DNA from: Actinobacteria bacterium UBA2279 | GTDB lineage: Bacteria > Actinomycetota > Coriobacteriia > Anaerosomatales > Anaerosomataceae | Assembly: GCA_002347365.1 (NCBI GenBank) | Contig: DDWT01000018.1 | Span: 26,330 to 32,712 of the forward strand | Length of the DNA: 6,383 nucleotides | Direction: 5' to 3' | Shown here: positions 1-5,989 of the stretch, piece by piece | Position numbering within the stretch: position 1 is the stretch's first letter | Layout of the letters: every line of letters starts with the position of its first letter | Position numbers and translations under genes: made by a program | The notes under the pieces: model-generated | The model's input: only the letters and a program-made list of their open reading frames with translations | Databases searched by the model: none | Told to the model about the DNA's origin: nothing

Positions 1-1493
1 CCGAGCATCTCGGAGAGACGTTTGGCGATCGCCAGCCCCAGTCCCGCGCCCACCGGCTTGACAACATCTACGCGGGTGGAGATCTGATAGAACTCGTCGA
101 AGATCCTCGCGCGTTGCTCTGGTTCCACGCCCGGGCCGGTATCTGAGACCGAGAAGCGTATCGCATGCTCATCAGTGCAGACATCCAGCGCTACGGTGCC
201 TTCCTCCGAGTACTTGATGGCGTTCGCCAGCAGGTTCATGAGGATCTGCTCGACCTTCATCTGGTCGGTGTGGATGGTCCGAGGCAGGTCACTCGACACT
301 GTGCATCTCACGCGCAGGCGTTTGCCCTCGGCGAGAGGCTTGACCATCTCCACGAGTTTGTACGCCATGTCTTCGGGCGAGAACTCACGCAGGGTGATCT
401 CCGTGCGCCCGCTCTCGATCCGCTCGAGGTCGAGGACATTGCCTACCAAAGCGAGCAGCTGGCGTCCGGAGCCGTTGATCATGCCGATCTGCTTGGCCTG
501 CTCCTCGTTCAACTCGCCGGCAAGTCCTTTTTGCAGAATGGAAGAGAAGCCGATGACGGAGTTGAGGGGCGTCCTCAGCTCGTGGCTCATGGCCGCCATG
601 AAAGAGCTCTTTGCCGCGTTCGCTTTCAGCAGGTCGCGGTTCATCTCCTCCATCTCCTTGACGGTGCGCTCAAGCTCGGTCGTCCGCTCTTCCACAAGCC
701 GTTCGAGGTGTTCACGGTGCTCCAGGAGCTCTGTTTCAGTCGCCTTTCGTACGCTGATGTCGTGGACTGTCGTTTGTGTTGCCGGTCGACCCTGCCACGA
801 GATGAGTGTCGTGCGAAGCTCTGCCGGCACTTGCGTGCCGTCCAGTCGCTGGACGCGGCTCTCTATGACGGGAAGCGGAGTGGCTTTTGAGTAGAGATGT
901 GCAAAACGCACCCGGGAGAGCTCACGCATCTCCGGCGCGATGAAGTCCAGCGGTGATTTGCCGAGGACTTCCTCATGAGAGTCGGCGAGCAGAAGCGCAT
1001 AGGCGCTGGGGTTGGCGTAGACGATCTCCTCTCCGACCGCGACGATGATCGCGTCGGGCGAGGTCTCCACGAGAGAGCGGTAGCGCAATTCGCTTTCAGC
1101 CAGTGCGGCGAGGGCATCTTCACGATCGGACACATCAACGACGAGACTCAACAGTGTCGGCTCGCCATTGAACATCAGCGGCACGGTCTCGATGTGTACC
1201 TTCACCGAGGTCCCATCGAAGCGCTGAATGGTGTAGACAACCGGGGGGACATACTCTGCGCCCTCGGCGAATCGACTGATGTCGCGCAGTGCGATCGCCT
1301 GCTCCTCCTCGGGCAAGAAGTCCAGGATCGTCATGCCGATCACCTGATCGACATCGTCTGCCGCGACGAGAGCGATATGCGCGGGGTTGGCCCAGGTGAT
1401 GCAACCATCGGTGGCGCGTGAAAGGACGGTGGTGACGGGAAGCAGCTGGAGCAGCACCAGCAGTTCGTCTCCAAACGAGCCCTTGCTGATCAT
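1..1493 (-). CDS. PAS-PAS sensor histidine kinase, C-terminus cut by window edge
   Basis: Soluble two-component sensor kinase: it autophosphorylates a histidine and passes the phosphate to a response regulator not in this window. I translated 497 codons from the ATG at 1493. Two PAS domains (about residues 12-125 and 133-252; both keep a YANP/WANP-type turn) are followed by a charged coiled-coil linker (about 255-292). Then come the HisKA dimerisation/phosphoacceptor domain with SHELRTPLN (phospho-His304) and the ATPase domain. The ATPase shows the N box NLLANAIKYS (Asn420, Asn424), the G1 box DTGPG from residue 451, FDEFYQ, and the G2 box GAGLGLAIAK from residue 483. No transmembrane segment or signal peptide is visible, so the sensed signal is probably cytoplasmic. 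GAGGAAGG lies 7 nt before the ATG and supports this start. The gene begins 38 nt after the stop of the upstream gene, so co-transcription is likely. The end of the ATPase domain lies outside the window, and a C-terminal receiver domain cannot be excluded. Confidence 0.95.
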   Translation of the reverse strand, partial: MISKGSFGDELLVLLQLLPVTTVLSRATDGCITWANPAHIALVAADDVDQVIGMTILDFLPEEEQAIALRDISRFAEGAEYVPPVVYTIQRFDGTSVKVHIETVPLMFNGEPTLLSLVVDVSDREDALAALAESELRYRSLVETSPDAIIVAVGEEIVYANPSAYALLLADSHEEVLGKSPLDFIAPEMRELSRVRFAHLYSKATPLPVIESRVQRLDGTQVPAELRTTLISWQGRPATQTTVHDISVRKATETELLEHREHLERLVEERTTELERTVKEMEEMNRDLLKANAAKSSFMAAMSHELRTPLNSVIGFSSILQKGLAGELNEEQAKQIGMINGSGRQLLALVGNVLDLERIESGRTEITLREFSPEDMAYKLVEMVKPLAEGKRLRVRCTVSSDLPRTIHTDQMKVEQILMNLLANAIKYSEEGTVALDVCTDEHAIRFSVSDTGPGVEPEQRARIFDEFYQISTRVDVVKPVGAGLGLAIAKRLSEML

Positions 1494-1531
1494 ACTGCGC
1501 CCTTCCTCGATCGCCCTCAGAGTGGAGCCGG

Positions 1532-2317
1532 CTATTGCAACAGCGGGTTGAGCAGTCCTGCATAATCAGGTTCGGGGTCATAGCGCCACGCATCCACCAC
1601 TGCACGACCGGCCGGTGCGAGGAATCCGCGCACATAGCGAGCGTAGGCGACCTCGTCGTATGCCACGCTGCCGTCTGAGGCCCTGTAGTTGCCCGAGAGC
1701 AAGCATTCCAGCTGCTTCTCGTCTTGAGGCCACTCCGCTCCCACGAGGTTCTCGATGGCCGAGTTGTCCTCCAGGTGGCGTATCGGCTGCATGAGTTCGA
1801 TCCCGGCGTGCAGCAGTACCTCGCGTGACGCGTTGATGCTCAAGGCAGTCTGCGACAGCTTGATCGCCCCAGCATGAGTGTCTCGCTCACCTGCGACTAT
1901 CGGAACGTTGCCCAGCGCCCACGACAGTGGGACGCGAAGCAGGTGCATGTAGAGGTGGCAGGCGAGGCACGGCGAGTAGATGCCGAATCCACGCTGGATC
2001 TCGAACGCATAGCGACTGTTGAGCGCAGCCCACAGGCGTGGGCTGCGTAGCTCGACGGGGTTCAGCACCTCGGCGCGTCCTGTGACGCGCTCATGCAGGA
2101 ACTCGACCGCGCGCATGGGTGCGTCGGCGTCACCGTACTCTGTGCCCGCGTAGGCGACGGTCGGCAGTATCGCCGAGACCCCATGTCCGCGCACCGCCTC
2201 GACGAGCGCCGCCACGCTGTCGCGACCGGCGATCTCACCGATGACGAGACCCGTGCGCTCACGCAGTGAGGCGAGATCGAGGCCCGGGAATAGCGCTTCT
2301 GGGTGTTCGGCATCCAT
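1532..2317 (-). CDS. PP-loop-like (adenine nucleotide alpha-hydrolase type) protein with CxxC pair, function unknown
   Basis: 261 residues. Residues 29-34 read IAGRDS, preceded by a predicted beta strand (GLVIGE) and followed by a helix. This resembles the SGGxDS pyrophosphatase loop of PP-loop enzymes, which adenylate substrates such as tRNA bases or carboxylates, but the loop is divergent (A-G-R for S-G-G). Other conspicuous residues are CLACH at 117-121, AGERDTH at 142-148, KLSQ at 153-156 and Cys205 in LLSGNY. The CxxC plus a further cysteine could bind a metal or take part in sulfur chemistry, as in some tRNA-thiolating PP-loop enzymes; that is inference. The start at 2317 is preferred over an in-frame extension to 2578, which would run through the neighbouring 116-residue gene. 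A TGCTACACT promoter element lies 7 nt before this ATG and no Shine-Dalgarno is present, so translation may be leaderless. The kinase gene follows after 38 nt. The reading frame is confident; the family is moderate. Confidence 0.75.
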   Translation of the reverse strand: MDAEHPEALFPGLDLASLRERTGLVIGEIAGRDSVAALVEAVRGHGVSAILPTVAYAGTEYGDADAPMRAVEFLHERVTGRAEVLNPVELRSPRLWAALNSRYAFEIQRGFGIYSPCLACHLYMHLLRVPLSWALGNVPIVAGERDTHAGAIKLSQTALSINASREVLLHAGIELMQPIRHLEDNSAIENLVGAEWPQDEKQLECLLSGNYRASDGSVAYDEVAYARYVRGFLAPAGRAVVDAWRYDPEPDYAGLLNPLLQ

Positions 2318-2324
2318 GGAGGAA

Positions 2325-2333
2325 AGTGTAGCA
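2325..2333 (-). promoter_or_regulatory. Extended -10 promoter, leaderless start of the PP-loop-like gene
   Basis: On the minus strand TGCTACACT carries a TGn extension and a TANNNT-type -10 hexamer (TACACT, 2330-2325). Only 7 nt (TTCCTCC) separate the hexamer from the ATG at 2317, so transcription would start at or next to the start codon. The pyrimidine-rich spacer has no ribosome-binding site. No good -35 is visible at the usual distance. The same 9-mer lies before two other genes here. Confidence 0.6.
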
Positions 2334-2355
2334 GGAAGCCGGGCGGCCAAACGCG

Positions 2356-2706
2356 CTATGCGCCCAGAAGGAGCTTCAGGTCGGCGATGGCTTTGGTGCG
2401 CTCTTCGCCAGGCAGCTGGTCCAGCTGCTTGAGACTGATGACCGCCGAGCGGTAGAGGTCCTTGTCCTTGCGTGCCCAGAACCAGCGCGGCTCCGGGGGC
2501 ATGAACGGCGCGAGGTCTTCTGAGAGCTTGAAGCGCTGAGCGGACTTGAGCGCGCGTTCCAGGTCGCGACCTTCCCACGGCGTGAAGGACCGAGATCGCC
2601 GCGCCATCACCAGGCCGAGGGCGACTCCGCCGGCAATGCCCCCCGACCGCTGAAAGCCGAGAACCGCCGCTGTGAGCATGGGATCGATGTCAGGTGTGCG
2701 TGTCAT
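2356..2706 (-). CDS. Hypothetical 116-residue protein
   Basis: I do not recognise this protein. The N-terminus (about residues 8-36) is glycine- and alanine-rich with a short hydrophobic stretch GGIAGGVALGLVMA followed by RRSR. That segment is too short for a confident transmembrane helix. The remainder is charged and probably helical, with EGRDLERALKSAQRF, the tryptophan-containing RWFWARKDKDLYRSA and a terminal KAIADLKLLLGA. It has no cysteine. The start at 2706 is supported by a TGCTACACT promoter element ending 6 nt upstream, which implies a leaderless mRNA. The stop is 38 nt before the next gene on the same strand. It is transcribed divergently from the restriction endonuclease gene, with 60 nt between the two start codons, and probably belongs to the chromosomal backbone at the edge of the R-M cassette. 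Confidence 0.7.
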   Translation of the reverse strand: MTRTPDIDPMLTAAVLGFQRSGGIAGGVALGLVMARRSRSFTPWEGRDLERALKSAQRFKLSEDLAPFMPPEPRWFWARKDKDLYRSAVISLKQLDQLPGEERTKAIADLKLLLGA

Positions 2707-2712
2707 GAGGCG

Positions 2713-2721
2713 AGTGTAGCA
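2713..2721 (-). promoter_or_regulatory. Extended -10 promoter, leaderless start of the 116-residue gene
   Basis: TGCTACACT on the minus strand (hexamer TACACT at 2718-2713), followed by CGCCTC and then the ATG at 2706. The 6-nt gap puts the expected transcription start on the start codon. There is no Shine-Dalgarno. The element is identical to those at 2325-2333 (minus) and 5980-5988 (plus). Confidence 0.6.
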
Positions 2722-2743
2722 GGGGCGGGTGACAGGGGAGGTG

Positions 2744-2762
2744 TATCATCTGCCCGAGGAGG
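2744..2762 (+). promoter_or_regulatory. Weak candidate -10 and strong ribosome-binding site of the restriction gene
   Basis: A possible -10 hexamer TATCAT (2744-2749) has no recognisable -35 at 16-18 nt, so the promoter call is tentative. A perfect AGGAGG (2757-2762) lies 4 nt before the ATG at 2767 and firmly fixes the start of the restriction endonuclease. A canonical ribosome-binding site contrasts with the apparently leaderless start of the divergent neighbour. No GATC and no SOS-like box occurs in this 60-nt divergent region. Confidence 0.45.
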
Positions 2763-2766
2763 AAAC

Positions 2767-4110
2767 ATGTCCCAGTTGCCGTACGACCCTGCAAATCGTG
2801 AGTCGATACTTGAGTACGCCGAGAAGCTGATTGGACATTCGCTGAGGGAAGCCCTGGACGAACTACCGGGCAAGATCGACTTCTCTGGGCACAAGGGCGG
2901 CTATGGGGAAGCGCTTGAGCGCCACTACTTCAAGTACGAGCCGAACAGTAGGTCTGAGCCGGATTTCGCAGACGCGGGCGTTGAGTTGAAGGCCACCCCG
3001 CTGAAGAGGAGTGGCAAGAAGAAGCTGGTGGCGAAAGAACGGCTTGTCCTTGGGATGATCGACTACATGGCGGTCGTATCGGAGGAATGGGAGAACAGTT
3101 CGTTCCTCCGCAAGAACTCCCACTTGCTCCTCATCTTCTATCTGCACGAACCCGGCGTGGACCCACGCGACTTCCACGTCAAGATCGTTCGCTTGTGGGA
3201 CTTCCCAGAGGAGGATCTGGAAATCATCCGCCAGGACTGGGAAACGATTGTTGCGAAAGTGCGAGCGGGAAGAGCGCATGAGCTATCTGAGGGGGACACG
3301 CTCTATCTCGCTGCCTGCACCAAGGCGTCAAAGGCGACGGATAGACGGCGACAGCCCAGGGCGGACGTACTTGCCAAACCCCGCGCATATTCGCTCAAAG
3401 CAAGCTATATGAACTCGATCATCTCAGACAGCTTGAAGCGACAGCCTGTCGTCAGACTGACCGAATACCGTTCGGGCAGGACCTTCGAGCAGATTGTCCA
3501 CGCTCGATTTGAGCAGTACGTCGGGATGACTGCCGATGACATTGCTGGTGCGCTAGGCGTCACAATCAAACGAGGGGCCAAGAACTTCTACGCGGTTCTG
3601 ACAAAGCGCGTGCTGGGGGTGGACCCCTCACGTCGGATTGCCGAGTTCGAGAAGGCCGACGTCATTGTCAGGACGATTCGACTCAAGCCGAGCGGCATAC
3701 CCAAGGAAGCCGTGTCCTTCAAAGCGTTCGATTACCGTGATCTTGTTCACCAGAAGTGGGATGAGTCGGACCTCCGTGATGACTTGACGCACCGGTTCTT
3801 CTTCGTCGTGTATCAGCTTGACCGACAGGGACGTCCGATTCTGGCGCGAACGCAGTTCTGGACGATGCCAATCTCCGATGTGGACACGTACGTACGGACG
3901 TGTTTCGAACGCACAGTGGATCTGATAATGGAGGGCAAGGCAGACTATCTGCCTGGGGCGTCAGAGAACCCAGTATGTCATGTGCGGCCCCACGGACGTG
4001 ACAGCTCGGACACTGTTCCTACGCCGACAGGTGGGCAGGCTGTGCGGAAGTCCTTCTGGCTGAACCAGAAGTACTTGGGAGGGCAACTGGCTGGTGAGAC
4101 TGACAGCTAG
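2767..4110 (+). CDS. Sau3AI/MutH-family type II restriction endonuclease, predicted GATC cutter
   Basis: 447 residues; Sau3AI-type enzymes are about 490-500. The first MutH-like domain (about 1-190) holds the family's catalytic pattern: GGYGEALE (Glu48), then PDFADAGVELKATPL with Asp66, Glu73 and Lys75 as the D...ExK metal site, and GDTLYLAACTK at 176-186. A second, related domain (about 230-400) has EFEKADVIVRTIRL where the ExK should be, so it lacks catalytic residues. This matches Sau3AI, in which a degenerate C-terminal copy serves DNA binding. The tail PHGRDSSDT and KSFWLNQKYL (409-437) is also typical of the family. Known members with this architecture cut at GATC; that specificity is inferred here, not seen. 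It converges on the Vsr and methyltransferase genes, and its TAG overlaps the vsr TAG in one CTAG. The frame is intact with no truncation, and AGGAGG precedes the start. Confidence 0.92.
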   Translation: MSQLPYDPANRESILEYAEKLIGHSLREALDELPGKIDFSGHKGGYGEALERHYFKYEPNSRSEPDFADAGVELKATPLKRSGKKKLVAKERLVLGMIDYMAVVSEEWENSSFLRKNSHLLLIFYLHEPGVDPRDFHVKIVRLWDFPEEDLEIIRQDWETIVAKVRAGRAHELSEGDTLYLAACTKASKATDRRRQPRADVLAKPRAYSLKASYMNSIISDSLKRQPVVRLTEYRSGRTFEQIVHARFEQYVGMTADDIAGALGVTIKRGAKNFYAVLTKRVLGVDPSRRIAEFEKADVIVRTIRLKPSGIPKEAVSFKAFDYRDLVHQKWDESDLRDDLTHRFFFVVYQLDRQGRPILARTQFWTMPISDVDTYVRTCFERTVDLIMEGKADYLPGASENPVCHVRPHGRDSSDTVPTPTGGQAVRKSFWLNQKYLGGQLAGETDS

Positions 4111-4541
4111 CCGCATCTCAGCTGCTCGGCTATGCGCACCAGGGTCTCCTGTGGCCTGTCTCTCAGCTGACACTCCCACACGGTGAGGACCGTCCACCCG
4201 GCTTCTTCGAGTTCCTGGGTTTTTCTTGCGTCCCGCTCCTGGTTGAGTTCGAACTTCTTGCGCCAGAACTCCGAGTGAGACTTGGGCTCCGCGGGTTGAC
4301 AATGCGGGCAGCGATGCCAGAAGCAGCCATTGACGAAGATTGCGACTTTGCGACCTGGATATGCGATGTCCGGATGACCGGGCACCTTCTTCCAGTGCAG
4401 ACGATAGCCCGGGTAGCCTGCTTCGCGAAGGAGGTGGCGCAGTTCAAGCTCAGGCTTCGTGTCACGTCCGCGATTGCCCTTCATCGACCGCGACACAGCG
4501 GGCGAGCTAGGCTCTGGTATCGGTCCCAGCTTGCTGGCCAT
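4107..4541 (-). CDS. vsr: Very short patch repair (Vsr) T:G mismatch endonuclease
   Basis: 144 residues, near the usual Vsr length (about 130-160). Vsr nicks DNA 5' of the T in T:G mismatches formed when 5-methylcytosine deaminates, starting short-patch repair. Diagnostic motifs are in order: GRDTKPELELR (25-35), PGHPDIAYPGRKVAIFVNGCFWH (54-76, read as adjacent blocks) with the catalytic metal Asp58 equivalent to Asp51 of E. coli Vsr, FWRKKFELNQERD (92-104) and GWTVLTVWEC (115-124). Cys73, Cys78/Cys81 and Cys124 are likely structural zinc ligands, and their spacing RCPHC differs slightly from E. coli. The ATG at 4541 lies inside the methyltransferase gene (35-nt overlap), with GAGGAGA 12 nt upstream, so translation is probably coupled. 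Met20 (MKGNRGRD) is an alternative start. Its partner is the adjacent C5 methyltransferase, whose mutagenic side effect it repairs. Confidence 0.95.
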   Translation of the reverse strand: MASKLGPIPEPSSPAVSRSMKGNRGRDTKPELELRHLLREAGYPGYRLHWKKVPGHPDIAYPGRKVAIFVNGCFWHRCPHCQPAEPKSHSEFWRKKFELNQERDARKTQELEEAGWTVLTVWECQLRDRPQETLVRIAEQLRCG

Positions 4542-5829
4542 CGTGTTTCGCTCTCTCCTCGAGGCAGGGAATGGCTTCCTCCATGATTGCGCGGCCGATG
4601 CGCTCCACGACGCCTACAACGAGAGCGTTCCCCATCATGAAGGCGCGGCGTCCGTCGCTCATCCCAGAGGCAGTCCATCCACGCGGAAAGCCGTTCAACT
4701 CCTCAAGCTCCTCGGGGACGAGGCGACGCAGTCGACCTGTCCCCGGGTCTTCGATGATGTGCTTGAAGCGTGATGCTGAAGTCCCGCCCTCACCAGTGAG
4801 AATCGTCCTGGCCGGTCGATTGAGCGGATCAGGGAAGGCCATTCCGCCCTCGGCGTAGTTGTATTCGTGGCCCGTCTTCTTGTCGACCCGCGGTTCCGAT
4901 TTCGCCCCCTTGAGATATGCCCATGTCGCCAAGCGCTCGGGAGACACGAAATACTGCTCGGGTACGAGTTCTGTCCTGGCCACCACTTCAGCCAGTAGGT
5001 GCTTCCTGCCGGTGAACACGGGCGTCACTTGCTCGGTCCAAACGCGTCCCTCGATCATCACGCCTGCATTCTTGAACGGAGAGACCTTGTTCCCGATGCC
5101 GAATCGCTCGCTTACGTCGTAGGGATTGGGAGAGAGCGGGATATCGTGCTCGGGGATACGTTCCTTCTCGGCAAGCAGCCTGGGCTTCAGGCCTGCCGCG
5201 GAGACACGCAGGGCCCGTGCCATTACCCCGCTCTCGTACATGCGATCAAGGGGCCTCCACTGAAAGCCGCAGTAGTCCAGGCGATGTGCAAAGAGAAAGA
5301 CCCGGCGACGGCGTTGCGGAAAGCCATAGTCCGCAGCGTTCACCACGCGCCACTCGGCGCAGTATCCGAGCTGCGCGAGACAGGAGAGAATGATCGCGAA
5401 GTCCCGACCGCGCTGACTCGCCGGGGACTTCAGGAGGCGATCGACGTTCTCCAGCAATACGAATGGCGGGCGCTTCAAGTCGAGCAGGTCGTAGATCGAC
5501 CACCAGAGCACACCCTTCTTACCCTCGATGCCTGCGGCTTGGGATAGGGGCTTCGCCACTGAGTAGTCCTGGCAGGGGAAGCCACCAACGAGCAGCTCGA
5601 AGTCGGGAATCTGCGCCGATGGGTCGCGCACCACCTTTGCGATGTCATCGCATACGTGACCGTCGCTGCCGAAGTGGTCCACGTAGCAGTCAGAGGCGTG
5701 TTGTGCCTTGGTGGACGGCTCCCACTGGTTGCTCCAGATAACCTTCCAGCCGGAACGCTCGAGCCCAAGACGAAATCCGCCGACTCCGGCGAACAACTCG
5801 GCGACTCTCATCTGGGGCTTGTCGGGCAT
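4507..5829 (-). CDS. C5-cytosine DNA methyltransferase of the type II R-M system
   Basis: 440 residues. It transfers a methyl group from S-adenosylmethionine to cytosine C5 in the recognition site, protecting host DNA from the convergent endonuclease. Motifs appear in canonical order: I ELFAGVGGFRLGLE (11-24), IV GGFPCQDYS (82-90) with catalytic Cys86, VI ENVDRLL (127-133), VIII QRRRRVFLFA (172-181), a long target-recognition region (about 185-365), IX RLRRLVPEELEELNGFP (366-382) and X MMGNALVVGV (398-407). Everything needed for activity appears intact. Pairing with a Sau3AI-type nuclease suggests methylation of the C in GATC (inference). The ATG at 5829 has GAGGA 8 nt upstream. The promoter, a candidate SOS box and a GATC-containing -35 lie just upstream. 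The gene reads straight into vsr. It could in principle be an orphan Dcm-like enzyme, but its position opposite the nuclease makes an R-M role much more likely. Confidence 0.95.
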   Translation of the reverse strand: MPDKPQMRVAELFAGVGGFRLGLERSGWKVIWSNQWEPSTKAQHASDCYVDHFGSDGHVCDDIAKVVRDPSAQIPDFELLVGGFPCQDYSVAKPLSQAAGIEGKKGVLWWSIYDLLDLKRPPFVLLENVDRLLKSPASQRGRDFAIILSCLAQLGYCAEWRVVNAADYGFPQRRRRVFLFAHRLDYCGFQWRPLDRMYESGVMARALRVSAAGLKPRLLAEKERIPEHDIPLSPNPYDVSERFGIGNKVSPFKNAGVMIEGRVWTEQVTPVFTGRKHLLAEVVARTELVPEQYFVSPERLATWAYLKGAKSEPRVDKKTGHEYNYAEGGMAFPDPLNRPARTILTGEGGTSASRFKHIIEDPGTGRLRRLVPEELEELNGFPRGWTASGMSDGRRAFMMGNALVVGVVERIGRAIMEEAIPCLEERAKHDGQQAGTDTRA

Positions 5830-5851
5830 GTAGTGTGTCCTCTTCAGCAGG

Positions 5852-5865
5852 CGAACGTATGTTCA
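5852..5865. promoter_or_regulatory. Candidate LexA (SOS) box over the methyltransferase transcription start
   Basis: CGAACGTATGTTCA has a perfect GAAC-N4-GTTC dyad and matches 13 of 14 positions of the Gram-positive LexA/DinR consensus CGAACRNRYGTTYG; only the last base differs. It starts 2 nt downstream of the predicted -10 of the methyltransferase promoter and covers the expected start near 5860, the right place for a repressor. I roughly estimate under 0.1 chance occurrence of the 8-base core in a window this size. The lexA gene is not in the window, so regulation is inferred. Confidence 0.6.
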
Positions 5866-5866
5866 C

Positions 5867-5896
5867 ATTGTAGAGCTTCTCTCTGACTTCGATCAA
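5867..5896 (-). promoter_or_regulatory. Sigma70-type promoter of methyltransferase-vsr operon, GATC inside the -35
   Basis: Minus strand: -35 TTGATC (5896-5891), 18-nt spacer, -10 TACAAT (5872-5867; 5 of 6 to consensus). The predicted start near 5860 gives a leader of about 31 nt with GAGGA 8 nt before the ATG at 5829. The -35 contains GATC, the presumed target of this R-M system, so its methylation could change promoter strength. No separate promoter is evident for vsr. Confidence 0.6.
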
Positions 5897-5914
5897 CCGT
5901 GATTGCGAAGCTCT
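5872..5914. repeat. Nested dyad symmetry upstream of the methyltransferase
   Basis: The outer arms AGAGCTTC (5872-5879) and GAAGCTCT (5907-5914) are perfect 8-bp inverted repeats. An inner hairpin pairs CTTCGATCA (5887-5895) with TGAT-tg-CGAAG (5900-5910) around an ACCG loop, with a 2-nt bulge. The -35 of the methyltransferase promoter and one GATC lie in the inner arm. Neither strand has a following T run, so it is not an intrinsic terminator. An operator role is possible but unproven. Confidence 0.4.
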
Positions 5915-5979
5915 TGGTTCGATCCTACATCAGGTACATCACGAGATCCATAGCTGCTTCCATCGACCCATCGTCTCCA

Positions 5980-5988
5980 TGCTACACT
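5980..5988 (+). promoter_or_regulatory. Extended -10 promoter of the toxin-antitoxin operon
   Basis: TGCTACACT (hexamer 5983-5988), the third copy of the extended -10 seen at 2333-2325 and 2721-2713. Here it stands 36 nt before the ATG at 6025. Transcription would start near 5995, inside the repeats of the candidate operator, and the mRNA would have a short leader with AGGAA. No clear -35 is visible. Confidence 0.55.
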
Positions 5989-5989
5989 C

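Noticed and set aside
165..894. Two long plus-strand open frames of about 240 codons
   Set aside because: They are antisense shadows of the histidine kinase, whose minus-strand frame carries every expected kinase motif.
2352..2362. Small GCGC...GCGC near-palindrome at the stop of the 116-residue gene, as terminator
   Set aside because: Only about 4 bp of stem and no T run on the minus strand.
2318..2578. In-frame N-terminal extension of the 261-residue gene up to 2578
   Set aside because: The extension is an out-of-frame reading of the 116-residue gene, is Arg/Pro/Gln-rich, and ignores the promoter 7 nt before the ATG at 2317.
2707..2766. Controller (C) protein gene or C-box for the R-M system
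   Set aside because: No small helix-turn-helix frame exists between or beside the R-M genes, and no C-box-like repeat is visible here.
4275..5547. Several plus-strand open frames of 87-182 codons opposite vsr and the methyltransferase
   Set aside because: They are antisense shadows with no recognisable motif or ribosome-binding site; the minus-strand genes are certain.
5915..5934. tRNA T-arm-like GGTTCGATCC, possibly a tRNA remnant or attachment site
   Set aside because: The flanking bases do not form a 5-bp T stem, no other tRNA arm is present, and no matching repeat or integrase was found.
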